Source: Phycisphaerales bacterium (GTDB lineage: Bacteria > Planctomycetota > Phycisphaerae > UBA1845). From it: a DNA stretch of 64,000 nucleotides. The notes under the pieces were generated by a model, which saw only the letters and a list, made by a program, of their open reading frames with translations, was not told the origin of the DNA and ran no database searches. The DNA is taken from positions 296,367 through 360,366 of the forward strand of contig JACKHG010000003.1 in the NCBI GenBank assembly GCA_020639115.1, written 5' to 3'. A program made the position numbers and the translations under genes. Shown here in pieces: positions 44,065 to 54,400 of the stretch (within the stretch, counting starts at the first letter, position 1; each line of letters starts with the position of its first letter).

Positions 44065-45018
44065 GTGAAGATACTGGTTGTTGCGGAAATGCAGTTGGGG
44101 AAGTTGAAGCCGTCGAACGGGGCGGCGGTGCGGTTTGCGCAGGACCTGGCGGCGAAGACCGGCGGGTCGTTTGACATCGTGCTGATCGGGCACGGGCTGG
44201 CGGATCTCGCGGCTGGGCTGAACAAGTATGGGGCCGGCGCGCTGCATGTGATCGATGCGCCGCGGTTCGAGAATTACCTGCCGGGTTCGTTCTGTGCAGC
44301 CGTGGTGGGGCTGGTGCAGGCCGAGGGGTATACCGCGGTGATCGGCGGCGAGGCGACGACCTCGCGCGATATTTTTCCGCGGATCGCCGGTGCGCTGGGC
44401 GCGGGGATGTGCAAGGGGGTCAGCGCGATCGTCGACGCGGGCGGCGGCGTGGCGTACCAGCGCGCGGTGTTTTCCGGCATGGCCCTGCGCACCGAGCGGA
44501 TTCACACGCCGATCCACGTGCTGACCGTCGATCCGACCGCGGTGGGCGAGCCGGCGGAGGGGCCGGCGGGTGCGGTCAAGGCGTTCGCTGCGCCGGGCGG
44601 CGATGACGACAGCGTCAAGTTCGTCGAGCGGCGCCGGGCGGAGAGCGGCCGGCCGGACCTGGCGGTCGCGGAGCGCGTGGTGGGCGCGGGTCGCGGGATC
44701 AAGTCGGCGGACTACCTGGAGACGATCGGCACGCTCGCCGACAAGCTGGGCGCGGCGATCGGCTCGACGCGGGCGGTGGTCGATGCGGGCTGGCTGCCCA
44801 ACGAGTTCCAGGTGGGGCAGACCGGCAAGGCGATCGCGCCGAAGCTGTACCTGGCGATCGGGATCAGCGGCGCGGTGCAGCACTCCGCGGGCATTCGCGG
44901 GGCGAAGACGATCGTCGCGATCAACAAGGACCCCGAGGCGCCGATCTTCAAGATCGCCGACGTGGGCATCGTCGCGGACCTCTTCGACGTGGTGCCCAAG
45001 CTGATCGAGAAGATCTGA
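44065..45018 (+). CDS. etfA: Electron transfer flavoprotein subunit alpha
   Basis: A 317-residue EtfA carrying FAD. The C-terminal FAD domain shows the family signature GQTGKAIAPKLYLAIGISGA followed by QHSAGIRGAKTIVAINKDP. The N-terminal half has KILVVAEMQLGKL and the residues that pair with EtfB. GTG start with GGAGG 6 nt upstream. Together with etfB it makes a complete heterodimer. No ETF-quinone oxidoreductase or acyl-CoA dehydrogenase gene is in the window. Confidence 0.96.
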   Translation: MKILVVAEMQLGKLKPSNGAAVRFAQDLAAKTGGSFDIVLIGHGLADLAAGLNKYGAGALHVIDAPRFENYLPGSFCAAVVGLVQAEGYTAVIGGEATTSRDIFPRIAGALGAGMCKGVSAIVDAGGGVAYQRAVFSGMALRTERIHTPIHVLTVDPTAVGEPAEGPAGAVKAFAAPGGDDDSVKFVERRRAESGRPDLAVAERVVGAGRGIKSADYLETIGTLADKLGAAIGSTRAVVDAGWLPNEFQVGQTGKAIAPKLYLAIGISGAVQHSAGIRGAKTIVAINKDPEAPIFKIADVGIVADLFDVVPKLIEKI

Positions 45019-45022
45019 TTTT

Positions 45023-45047
45023 CCCGCCCGGCAACCCGCCGGGCGGG
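45023..45047. terminator. Terminator hairpin between etfA and the convergent HAF gene
   Basis: A perfect 10-bp stem CCCGCCCGGC/GCCGGGCGGG with a 5-nt loop, 5 bp after the etfA stop and 6 bp from the convergent gene's stop. It can serve both strands, though T-runs are weak. Confidence 0.6.
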
Positions 45048-45052
45048 CGATC

Positions 45053-46246
45053 TTACGGTGCGGCGATCAGGTTCTGGATCGTCGCGAAGTCCTGCAGGTC
45101 CACGTCACCGTCGATGTCGAAGTCGAACGTGCTGCAGTTCGCCGGCGGCGCTGCGTTGGGGCCGGCGAGGCACGCCACGAAGCACACCGCGTCCGCCAGA
45201 TCCACGTCACCATCACCGTCGCAGTCGCCGGGCACCTGGTTGCGGATCATGAACGCGTGCTGGAAACCCAGGCGCGTGCCGGTGCCGACGATGGTGCCGT
45301 CGTTGTTGATCGACCACGCGGCCTCGAGGTGCCAGTTGCTGCCCGCCGGCAGGTACGTGTTCAGATCCGTCAGGGTGCCGCCGCGCCAGAGGAACGCGGC
45401 GTTGTTCGAGGTGCCGACGACGTCGCCGGCCTCGTTCACGCCGTACGCGACGCCGTGGGCGCCGCCGAGCACGCCGAGGTCGATGCGGGCATTCACAATG
45501 CCCGCCGGACTGACGTCGAAGCGGCAGGGGTGGACTTCGCCCGCAGCCGTCTGCGCGTAGCCCGCCACGTGGCCGCTGTCGCTGATATCGTAGGCCTGTG
45601 ATGCGCTGCCGCCGAGCGTGCCGAGGTCGAGCGGGGTTCCGTTCTGCCAGAGCGTGGCGCGGGTCGTCGTGTTGCCCGCCAGGTAGGAGAGGCCGACGAT
45701 CTGGCCGGCGGTGTTGATCGCGGCTGCGAAGCTGAAGTCGCCGCCGAGCGTGCCCAGGTCGGTGATCGTGCCGGACTGCCACATTGCGGCGTGATCGACG
45801 TGGGGCAGGGCGGCGGTGCTGGTGACGAGCGAGCCGACGACAACGTCCGCGGCGTTGAGGCCGCGGGGAGAGATGTTGCCGAGGTTGGTGACCGCGCCGT
45901 TCTGCCAGAGCAGGCCGTGGACTTCAGCCGCCCCGTGCTCGAAGGACATGGCGACGACGTCGCCGGCGTCGTTGATGTCCATCGCGTGGCACTGGGGATC
46001 GCCGGGCAGCGGGTCGATGGCGGTCTGCGTGCCGTTCCAGATGAAGCCGTCGATGGAGGCGTCGGCGCGGGTCGTGGCGCCCACTGCGACGCCGCTGTTG
46101 TTGACGGCTGTGCCGTAGCTGGTCAGTCCGTCGAGCGTGCCGAGGTCGATGACCTGGTGCGCCGCCCGCGCGGCGGGCGCCGGCGCGAGGGCCAGCAGGG
46201 CGGTAACACACGTTGCAGCGAACGGGTATGCGTGATTGGGTTTCAT
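45053..46246 (-). CDS. Secreted HAF-repeat protein with dockerin-like C-terminus
   Basis: A 397-residue exported protein from the ATG at 46246 (GAGGAA upstream), with a signal peptide ending in ARAA. The body is built of HAF-type repeats, each with a LGTLGG-like turn and a NxAGxVVG strand, expected to form a beta-propeller-like sheet. The C-terminus carries two calcium-binding dockerin-like segments (GDCDGDGDVDLADAVCF and FDIDGDVDLQDFATI), an ending typical of planctomycete secreted proteins. Its function is unknown; surface or periplasmic location is likely. Confidence 0.85.
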   Translation of the reverse strand: MKPNHAYPFAATCVTALLALAPAPAARAAHQVIDLGTLDGLTSYGTAVNNSGVAVGATTRADASIDGFIWNGTQTAIDPLPGDPQCHAMDINDAGDVVAMSFEHGAAEVHGLLWQNGAVTNLGNISPRGLNAADVVVGSLVTSTAALPHVDHAAMWQSGTITDLGTLGGDFSFAAAINTAGQIVGLSYLAGNTTTRATLWQNGTPLDLGTLGGSASQAYDISDSGHVAGYAQTAAGEVHPCRFDVSPAGIVNARIDLGVLGGAHGVAYGVNEAGDVVGTSNNAAFLWRGGTLTDLNTYLPAGSNWHLEAAWSINNDGTIVGTGTRLGFQHAFMIRNQVPGDCDGDGDVDLADAVCFVACLAGPNAAPPANCSTFDFDIDGDVDLQDFATIQNLIAAP

Positions 46247-46326
46247 GAGCGTTCCTCGCTTTCGGGTCGTTGATTTTTCCACATTTGGTTCATGCGGCAC
46301 TGTCGTAGTTCATGCGGGACTGTCGA

Positions 46327-47511
46327 TCAGTCGTCGCGCTTGTGGAAAAATCCCCCCGGGGGGCCGCCGCTGTGGCAGACGGTGCAGGTGTCGATGGTGC
46401 CGGGGTGGCCCTGCACGTAGTTCGCCTGGATGTTGTCGAGGGGCGTGACGGTCGGCGTGATGGCGTGCGGGCTGCCGTGGCAGGCGTAGCAGTGCACGTT
46501 CTTGTGGCCGACGGAGTCGCGATAGAGGGTATTGGGTTGTTCGAATTCGAAGCCGGGCCGCGCGTGGCAGGTGCCGCAGCGCGGTTCATCGACCCAGGGC
46601 TCGCGGGCCGGGTTGCCCACCGCGACCATGTTGCCGTGGCACTGGGTGCAGGTCATGCCGTTGGCCAGGTGGACGTCGCGCTGGCACTGCGTGCGGACGC
46701 CGGGGTGGCAGGCGTAGCAGACCTCGGTGAGGTTGCCCGCCGGTCCCATGCGCGGCGCGTGGGCGGTGTGCATCGCGGCGGAGAGATTTGAAACGCCGGG
46801 TTCGCCGGGCAGGCCGAGCGCGTTGTCGGCGTGGCACGACGCGCAGAGCACGGGCTTTTGCTGCTCGAGCGTCGTGCCGTGGAGCCGGTCGTGCGCCCGG
46901 AGGATGTCGGTGGCCGTGGAAATCCCGGGGTGTTGTGGCAGATGAAGGCGCTCATCTCGGTGGAGACGGGCGACGACCTGCGTCAGGCCTGGACCGTGGA
47001 TCCGGAAGGACCGTCAGCGTCGCCAGCGGGTAGAGTTTTCACGGCCGGTATCGTCGATGGGCACAAGGGAATGCCCACCGCGTTCCAATCATTGTGTCCA
47101 GTCGGCGACATCGTGCCCGCTGAGGCCAAGCCGGCGAGCCCGAAATCAGGCGGCGGGCAGGCCGAAGATCGGCTGCCAGTAGTTCAGAAGTTGGACTTGT
47201 CGGCGCCGTGCGTGTTGCAGGGAATGGAGCATGCGCTGGTGACACCACTGGTGATGATGTCCGGTTCTCGCCGGAGCGGCGGATGATCTGACGTGCAGCG
47301 TGTTGAACGGCGGCAGCACCATCATTTCGGAGAAATCCGAATTCATGCAGTGCATGCCGAGGTCGTTACAGGCGGGGATCACGTACGGCGTGTCCACGAC
47401 GCGCGGCGCCGGCGGGGCCGCCGCCTGGACGCTTGCGGTGACGAAGACGGCGCATACTCCGGCGAACAGGACGCGGGGGCAACGTTGCGCTAATGGGGAG
47501 GTGGTCTTCAT
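46327..47511 (-). pseudogene. Broken gene for a secreted multihaem cytochrome c
   Basis: The start is intact: ATG at 47511 with AAGGAG upstream, a signal peptide, then CNDLGMHCMNSDFSEMMVLP. After about residue 70 the frame is lost repeatedly. Comparing frames, at least six short deletions, mostly one base in C or G runs (for example near 47285, 47260, 47185, 47120, 47095 and 46920), are needed to restore a continuous protein through HGADKSNF, SGHDVADW, STEMSAFICHNTPG and on into the intact 3' part. That part (46327-46851) holds six CxxCH haem motifs. Either a decaying gene or a patch of consensus errors in the assembly. Confidence 0.75.
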
Positions 47512-47890
47512 GGCTTGTCGCTCCTTCGAAATGCTCTTTCCCAGGCGACGGGTGATTGCGTGGCGGAGGTATGTGGTCGCCATGACCCAGAAGTGCTGCG
47601 CGGCCATGGTAACGCACGCCGTACTGTGCCGTCACGAAACTTGCCCGAATCGTGCCGGTTGAAGCATAGCCAGGCGCGCCGCGCTCCCGACGCATGATTA
47701 GTCACTTCTAATCGACCCTGGTGTTGCATTTTGCATTGGCCGGGCGTGAACGCGTTTGGATTTGTCGGCGGATCGGGCTTGCGCGGGCCAGGAAAGCGGT
47801 CGAACGGGGCGGGGCGGTTCGGTAGAATGGGATGTTTGCCGGAGGTAGCCGGCGTTCGAACCGTGGTTTTCGACCAGGGAGTTATCGGTC
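47512..47890. other. Divergent spacer between cytochrome and golvesin-domain genes
   Basis: About 380 bp with no supported gene. It carries a palindrome GATTAG-TCACTT-CTAATC at 47696-47713 that could be an operator for either gene, and GGGAG before the TTG start at 47891. Confidence 0.5.
47696..47713. promoter_or_regulatory. Palindrome in the divergent spacer
   Basis: Perfect 6-bp arms GATTAG/CTAATC with a 6-nt centre, AT-rich in a GC-rich setting. Possible regulator site; single copy. Confidence 0.35.
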
Positions 47891-49669
47891 TTGCGCACTC
47901 AATCGATTTGTTGCGGCGGGTGGGGGTTCGGCGCGGCGCTGGTGGTTGCGGGGCTGGTCTCCGCGGTCCACGCGCAGGTGATCGTGGTGGACAACGACAA
48001 CGCGAACAACACCGCGGGCACGTTTTCCGTGCTGCCGGGTGACGCCTGGGCCACCGCCGGACTTCCGGATTATGTCGGCCAGTGGGCGGCGGACTACGCG
48101 TACAAGAGCACGAGTGATCCGGCCGGCTTCGTGGCGTGGCAGCCGGTGATCCCGGCGGCGGGCGACTACGCCGTGGCGGTGTGGTACCGCTCGACGGGGA
48201 CGAGCCGGCCGAACGACGCGCTGTACACCGTCGAGCACACCGGGGGCAGCACGAACGTGGTGGTGAATCAGCAGATCAACGGCTCGAGGTGGGTGGACCT
48301 GGGCACGTTCGGCTTCGCCGCCGGCACGAGCGGGCGGGTCACGCTCGCCAGCGCCGCGCAGGCGGGCAAGACGATCGTGGCGGACGCGGTGCGGTTTCGG
48401 GCGGTGGCCGACGCAGGTCCGCCGACGCGCCTGGCGGGCATGCGCGTGTCGAGCATCCCGTTCTCACCGTTTCCCCAGCCCGATTTCTTCATCGACACCG
48501 CCAACTGCATGACCGCGAAGGTGCCGGGCCCGTCCGCCCCGGGGCTGATCTGGATCGTCTCGCTCTACTGGAGCGGCGGTGACATCGGCCTTAATTTTCC
48601 CAATCCGACCGGGCAGAGCTACCCGCACATGAATTTTGCGGCGACGGACAAGAACGAGGCGTACCTCACGGCGTTCGATGCGGCGGGGATCAACGTCTGG
48701 CTGCAGGTCGAGCCGGGCGACGCGAACATCGAGGACCTCATCGACATCGTGCTCGGCAAGTACGGCCACCATCCGTGCGTCATCGGGTTCGGCGTGGACG
48801 TGGAGTGGTTCAACCCCACGGTGAATCCCAGCGGGCGGCCGGTGACCGACGTCGAAGCGCAGACCTGGCACAACCGGGTGAAGGCGCACGATCCGGACTA
48901 CCGCCTGTTCCTCAAGCATTATGCGCAGAACCGCATGCCGCCGACGCTGCGCGGCGACATTCTCTTCGTGGACGACAGCCAGGGCTTCAGCTCGCTGAAC
49001 GCCATGGCCAGCGAGTTTCAGAGCTGGGGCAATCACTTCGCCCCCGCGCAGTCGGGCTTCCAATACGGCTATCCCAACGATCGCCCGTGGTGGAGCACCT
49101 TCGCGGACCCGGCGGGGATGATCGCCACGACGCTCGACTTCGGCATCGGCACCGCCGACGCGTTCTTCTGGGTGGATTTCACGATCGAGGAGATCACGCC
49201 GTTCAGCGATCCGCCGCCGCTCTCGCTCCAGCCGCAGAACCAGATGGTGCAGCACGGCGGCACCGCCATGTTTTCGGTCGACGTCTCGACGCCGACGGAG
49301 GTATTCTACCGGTGGCGTCACGACGGCGTGGAACTCGTGGACGACAGCCAGTACAACGGGACCGGCACGAAGGACCTGGTGATTTTCGGCGTCGACCTCG
49401 CGGCGGAGGGCGAATACGACTGCGTGGTCAGCAACCGGTGCGACAGCGTGATCAGCGACGCCGCGACGCTCACGGTGCGGTCGGTGGGCGACTTCGACAA
49501 CGACGGGGACGTGGACGGCGCGGACGCGTGGTACTTCATGCAGTGTCTCAAGGGGCCGAACCTGATCTACTCGGCGCAGCACATCTGCAACCGCGGCGAC
49601 TCCGATGCGGACCGGGACGTCGACCTTGACGACGCAGCCGTCTTTCAACGGGCTTTCAGCCAGCCGTAA
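47891..49669 (+). CDS. Secreted multidomain protein: golvesin-like, TIM-barrel-like, Ig-like, dockerin-like
   Basis: A 592-residue exported protein. After a signal peptide (TTG start; GGGAG 9 nt upstream) residues ~32-170 form a golvesin-like sugar-binding domain (VVDNDNANNTAG to FRAVADAG). About 175-430 look like a barrel-type hydrolase (VWLQVEPGDANIEDLI and GFGVDVEWFN with candidate acidic catalytic residues). About 435-530 are an Ig-like domain (QPQNQMVQHGGTAMF to DAATLTV), and the end is a dockerin-like pair (GDFDNDGDVDGADAW, DSDADRDVDLDDAAVF). It is probably a secreted glycan-acting enzyme. The catalytic domain assignment is by pattern only. Confidence 0.8.
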   Translation: MRTQSICCGGWGFGAALVVAGLVSAVHAQVIVVDNDNANNTAGTFSVLPGDAWATAGLPDYVGQWAADYAYKSTSDPAGFVAWQPVIPAAGDYAVAVWYRSTGTSRPNDALYTVEHTGGSTNVVVNQQINGSRWVDLGTFGFAAGTSGRVTLASAAQAGKTIVADAVRFRAVADAGPPTRLAGMRVSSIPFSPFPQPDFFIDTANCMTAKVPGPSAPGLIWIVSLYWSGGDIGLNFPNPTGQSYPHMNFAATDKNEAYLTAFDAAGINVWLQVEPGDANIEDLIDIVLGKYGHHPCVIGFGVDVEWFNPTVNPSGRPVTDVEAQTWHNRVKAHDPDYRLFLKHYAQNRMPPTLRGDILFVDDSQGFSSLNAMASEFQSWGNHFAPAQSGFQYGYPNDRPWWSTFADPAGMIATTLDFGIGTADAFFWVDFTIEEITPFSDPPPLSLQPQNQMVQHGGTAMFSVDVSTPTEVFYRWRHDGVELVDDSQYNGTGTKDLVIFGVDLAAEGEYDCVVSNRCDSVISDAATLTVRSVGDFDNDGDVDGADAWYFMQCLKGPNLIYSAQHICNRGDSDADRDVDLDDAAVFQRAFSQP

Positions 49670-49714
49670 CGGGCGCGGCGGACATTTGGGATTTCTACAG
49701 GCAGGAGTGCGGGC

Positions 49715-51067
49715 ATGATGCGGAACATCGCCGCCATCGCGGTACTGGTGTGGGGATTGAGCGGAGCGGCGCGGGCGGAGGATGTGCAGGCGGTCTACCG
49801 GCCCGAGCAGAAGGCCGCCCTGACGCAGTGGCTGGATCAGCATCTTGCGGGCCTGGTCGAGACCTGCAAGCACGTGCACGCCCATCCCGAGCTGTCCCTG
49901 CACGAGACGCAGACGGCGGAGCTGGTGGCGCGCGGGCTGCGCGATGCCGGTCTCGAGGTCACGACCGACGTCGGCGGCCACGGGGTGGTCGGCGTGCTGC
50001 GGAACGGTGACGGTCCGGTGGTGCTGGTACGCGGCGACATGGATGCGCTGCCGGTCGTCGAGGAATCCGGCCTCGACTACGCGAGCGCGGTGAGGGTGAC
50101 CCAGCCGGATGGCGCGGTCGTGGGCGTGATGCACGCGTGCGGTCACGACATCCACACGACGATGGTGCTGGGGACCGCGCAAGCGTTGAGCGCGCTGCGC
50201 GACCAGTGGCACGGAACGGTGGTGATGATCGCCCAGCCGGCTGAGGAGCTGGGGCTGGGGGCGGGGGCGATGATCAAGGACGGCCTCTTTGAGCGGTTTC
50301 CGCGGCCCGACTGCTGCCTGTCGTTGCACGTGTCACACAAGTTGCCGGTGGGCACGGTGGCGTACACCCCGGGGTGGTCGGCGGCCAACGTGGACTCGGT
50401 GGACATCACCATCTTCGGGCGCGGCGGCCACGGTGCGCGGCCCAATTCCACGGTCGATCCGATCGTGACCGCGGCGTACGTCATCACGCAGTTGCAGACG
50501 CTGGTGAGCCGGCGGGTCGATCCGATCGAGCCGGCTGTCGTGACCGTCGGATCGATCCACGGCGGGGCGAAGCACAACGTGATTCCGGACGAGGTCAAGT
50601 TGCAACTGACGGTGCGGTCGTACACGGACGCGGTGCGCCATCAACTGCTCGACGGGATCCGCCAGATCACGACCGACGTGTGCAAATCGTTTGGATGTCC
50701 CAAGCCGCCGGCGGTGGTGGTGGACGACGAGACATTCACGCCGGCGTGCTACAACGATCCGGCGCTGACGCTCGCGGCCGCCGGGGTGTTCCGCAAGCTG
50801 CTGGGCGACGATCACGTCGTGGAGGATCCGCCGGAGATGGGCGGCGAGGACTTCGGCCAGTTTGCCCGCGCGCTGAACGTGCCCGGCCTGCAGTACGGGC
50901 TGGGGTCGATCAGTCCGGAGACCTACCAGGCGAGTCTGGCTCCGGGCGCGGAACCGCTGCCGTCGCTGCATTCGAGCCGTTACCGGGCGGACACGGAGGA
51001 CGCGGTGCGGTACGGGGTTTCGACGATGACGATGCTGACACTGGCGTTGTTGCCGGCGGCGGAGTGA
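49715..51067 (+). CDS. M20 family metallopeptidase, exported paralogue
   Basis: A 450-residue M20D-type amidohydrolase with an N-terminal signal peptide (cleavage near the ARA at residues 19-21), so it should act in the periplasm. Metal-site motif HACGHDIHTT at residues 140-149 (C142, H144) and QPAEELG (E177/E178) are intact. AGGAG lies 8 nt before the ATG. It is a paralogue of the cytosolic enzyme at 10515-11723, and the pair could handle the same class of N-acyl or peptide substrates in two compartments. It starts 45 bp after the golvesin-domain gene on the same strand. Confidence 0.92.
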   Translation: MMRNIAAIAVLVWGLSGAARAEDVQAVYRPEQKAALTQWLDQHLAGLVETCKHVHAHPELSLHETQTAELVARGLRDAGLEVTTDVGGHGVVGVLRNGDGPVVLVRGDMDALPVVEESGLDYASAVRVTQPDGAVVGVMHACGHDIHTTMVLGTAQALSALRDQWHGTVVMIAQPAEELGLGAGAMIKDGLFERFPRPDCCLSLHVSHKLPVGTVAYTPGWSAANVDSVDITIFGRGGHGARPNSTVDPIVTAAYVITQLQTLVSRRVDPIEPAVVTVGSIHGGAKHNVIPDEVKLQLTVRSYTDAVRHQLLDGIRQITTDVCKSFGCPKPPAVVVDDETFTPACYNDPALTLAAAGVFRKLLGDDHVVEDPPEMGGEDFGQFARALNVPGLQYGLGSISPETYQASLAPGAEPLPSLHSSRYRADTEDAVRYGVSTMTMLTLALLPAAE

Positions 51068-51107
51068 CGGGTGGCGATATCTGAAGCGACGGTCAGGCAC
51101 GGGGTGG

Positions 51108-51461
51108 TCAGGTGACGACGGAGGCGATGCGGCTGGCGAGTTCGTCGTAGTCGAACGGTTTTTCCAGGACGCGGTGGCCGTTGAGGTCGGCGGGCAGGCC
51201 GGAGCTGCCGAAGCCGGTCATGAGGATGAAGGGGATTCCGCGGACCTGGAGGATATTGGCGACGGGGAATACGCGTTCGCCGTTGAGGTCGATGTCGAGG
51301 AGGGCGACGTCGAACTCGGCCTGTTCGGCGAGTTCGAGGGCGCGGGCGAGCCGGCCGACGGGTCCGACCACGTGCGCACCGGCGGTTTCGAGCCGATCTT
51401 TCGCTTCGATGGCCAGCGGTAACCAATCTTCGACGATGAGAACGCGTACGCCGTCAAGCAT
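51108..51461 (-). CDS. Single-domain response regulator, partner of the HWE kinase
   Basis: A 117-residue stand-alone receiver with E11/D12, phosphoacceptor D56 in VALLDIDLNGE, Thr in ILMTGFG and Lys101 in LEKPFDYDEL. Its start overlaps the last 8 bp of the upstream histidine kinase gene, so the two are co-translated and should be a cognate pair. With no output domain, the signal must pass by protein contact or act as a phosphate sink. It belongs to the same receiver subtype as those at 33551-33997 and 34729-35112. Confidence 0.94.
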   Translation of the reverse strand: MLDGVRVLIVEDWLPLAIEAKDRLETAGAHVVGPVGRLARALELAEQAEFDVALLDIDLNGERVFPVANILQVRGIPFILMTGFGSSGLPADLNGHRVLEKPFDYDELASRIASVVT

Positions 51462-54400
51462 GGTTGTGTCGCGTGTCGGGGCCTGGACTTTTCCCTTCCG
51501 GGCCGGCGGCTGCGCGGCCGTACCCTGATTCCTCTCGTAAAGGAAATACTATCACACAAACGAGGCCGGCGCGTCTGAATTCGAGTTCAAGTTTGCCCTC
51601 GAGCTCGTAAGCGATGGTGGATTCCAGCACGCGGCTGCCGAAGCCCCTCTTGGTGGGGGTGCTGACGGGGGGGCCGCCGCTTTCGCACCAATTGAGGTGG
51701 AGTTCCTCGTGGCGCAGGCCGGGTTTGAGGGTCCACTCGATTTTCACTTTACCCGCGTCGGAGCAGAGCGCGCCGTACTTGGCGGCGTTGGTGCACAGTT
51801 CGTGGATCACCATGTGCAGCGCCAGGGCGGCCTTGGGGCGCAGGACCACCATGGGGCCGTGGATGTCCATCTGGCCGTCGTGGCCGCAGCGCGCGCGGAG
51901 TTCGCGCTGGATCAGGTCGTAGAGCGACGCGCCCTCCCAGTGGGTCTGGGTGAGGAGGCTGTGGGCCTGACCGAAGGCGCGGAGACGCTGGGAGAACGCG
52001 GTCTGGAATTCCTCGAGTGAGGCGCTGTGCCGGATCGTCTGGTGGGCCACCGCGTCGATGGTCGCGAGCGTGTTCTTCACGCGGTGGTTCAGCTCGGCCA
52101 TGACAAAGCGCAGTTGCTGCTCGGCCTCCTTGCGTTCGGTGATGTCGGTGTTGGTGCCGAACCAGCGGATGATCTGCCCCTCCTCGTCGCGGATGGGCAT
52201 GGCCCGCGAGAGGAACCAGCGGAACTGGCCGTCGCGGCCGCGCAGCGGGAAAGTGTCTTCCCAGGGCTCGCCGGTGCGGAGTGCGGTGCAGAACTTCGCG
52301 ACGACCCGGTCGAGGTGGTCGGGGTGGTGCACCTTGGTCCAGCCCCAGCCCTGCATATCCGCGAGCGTGGTGCCGGTATACTCGAACCAGCGGCGGTTGT
52401 ACCAGAAAATCCAACCGTTGGCGTCGGTCATCCACGCGAACTGGGACATGTTGTCCGCCATGTTGCGGAATTTCTCTTCGCTGTCGCGCAGCGCGTCCTC
52501 CGCCTGCTTGCGGTCGTGAATGTCGATCACCGAGCCGATGTAGCCGAGGACGGCGCCGGCGGAGTCGAAGCGCGGATGGCCGGCGTCGATGGCCCAGCGG
52601 TACTCGCCGTCGAAACGGCGCAGGCGGTAGTCGAACGAGAACGGCTGGCGCTGGATGTTCGCGGTCCGGAACACCTCGGTCACGCCGTCACGATCGTCGG
52701 GATGGACGCGCGAGCCACCCGGTGCCCAGGGCGCTGCCTCCTGGCCGGTGAAGTTGTACCCAGGTAACGTACATGCCCCTGCGGTCTGCACCGTGAGCAT
52801 GGCCGGCGCCGTATCCGCCAGGATGCGGAAGCGCTGTTCGCTGGCGCGCAGCTCCTGCTGGTGCCGCGCCGCCTCGATCGTTCCGTGGGCGTAGCGTGCG
52901 CACATGTCGGCGAACTGCATTTCGCGGACCGTGGGGCGATGTTTTGCGCGGAACTGCACGGCGAGCACGCCGAGGAGGTTGCCGGCCCGGTCCACGATCG
53001 GCGTGCTGTGCGCCGCGCGGAAGCCCAGCGACCGGGCGGTATCGCGGAACGCCATGAAACGCTCGTCGGTTTCGAAATCCTCGACGACGACGCGCTGGCC
53101 GGTTGCCGCCGCCGCAGCGCAGGCGCTGGCTGGCGGACATTCCGGTTGCCCGAATGCGCCGGGATCGAACCCGATGGTGTGGGCGATTTCGAGGCTCCCG
53201 GTAGCGGGATTGGCGAGGGAGAGCGAACCCATGTCCGCGGTGTGCAGCACGATCGCGGTCTTGAGAATGGCAGCGAGGTTGGCGTTCAGGTCGAGCGAGG
53301 ACGCCAGGCTGAGGGACAGTTCGTGCAGCCGCTTGAGCGCCTCCACCTGCACGGCGAGGTCATCCTTGATCGCCGTGAGTTCCACTGCGGAGCGCTTCTG
53401 CGCGGTGATGTCGCGGGCCACCTTGGCGGCGCCGATGATTACGCCGTGGGCGTCGCGCAGCGGGGAGATGTTCACGGACACCTCGACGCGGCGGCCGCCC
53501 TTGCCGACGCGCTGTGTTTCGTAGTGCTCGATGCGCTGGCCGTTGCGCAGGCGGCGGATGATGTCGTCCTCCTCGGAGCGGCGCTCGTCGGGGATGATCA
53601 GCGTGATGTGCTCGCCAACGGCTTCCTCGGCGGTGTAGCCGAAGATCACCTCGGCGCCGGCGTTCCACGAGGTGATGATTCCGTCCAGCGTCTTGCTGAC
53701 GATCGCGTCCTGGGATGACTCGACGATGGCGGCCAGGCGGGCCTTGGTTTCGTCGGCGCGGTGCTCCTCGGTGACGTCCACGAGCATGTTGACCGCCCCC
53801 GCGAGTCTGCCGGCGGCGTCGAAGATCGGCTCCGGATGTGCGACGATATTGCGGCGCGTGCCGTCCGGCTGCTCGATGATGATTTCCTCGCCATGGATCG
53901 CCCGGCCTTCCTTGAGCGCGACGGCCATGGGGCATTCGTGCTGGGGCAGCGGGGTTCCGTCCGGGCGGTAGATGCGCCACGATCCGCACCACCATTCGTC
54001 GCCGATCTGCGGCGTGCGTCCCCAGAGTTTGACCGCGGCCGCATTGAAGAGGCGTATGCGCCCGAGCGCGTCGCAGGTGTACACCGCGGCGGGCAGGCGC
54101 TGGACGAGCTGGCGGTAGCGCTGCTCGCTCTCGCGGAGGCTCTGCTCGATGCGCTTGCGTTCCTCGATTTCGCGTTGGGCCTGCTGATGGAGGCTGGCGT
54201 TTTCCAAAGCGATCGCGGCTTGGGCGGCCAGGCCGAGCGCGAGCCGTTCGGCCCGCTCCGTGAAGACGCCCGCGGCGCCATGTCCGAAGAACAGGCCGCC
54301 GAGGACTTCTCCGCTGCGGGCCACGACGGGGACCGCGAGGTAGCTGCGCACCGGCAGGTGCCCGTCGGGCAGACCGCCGTGCGGCGCGTTCTGACCGTAG

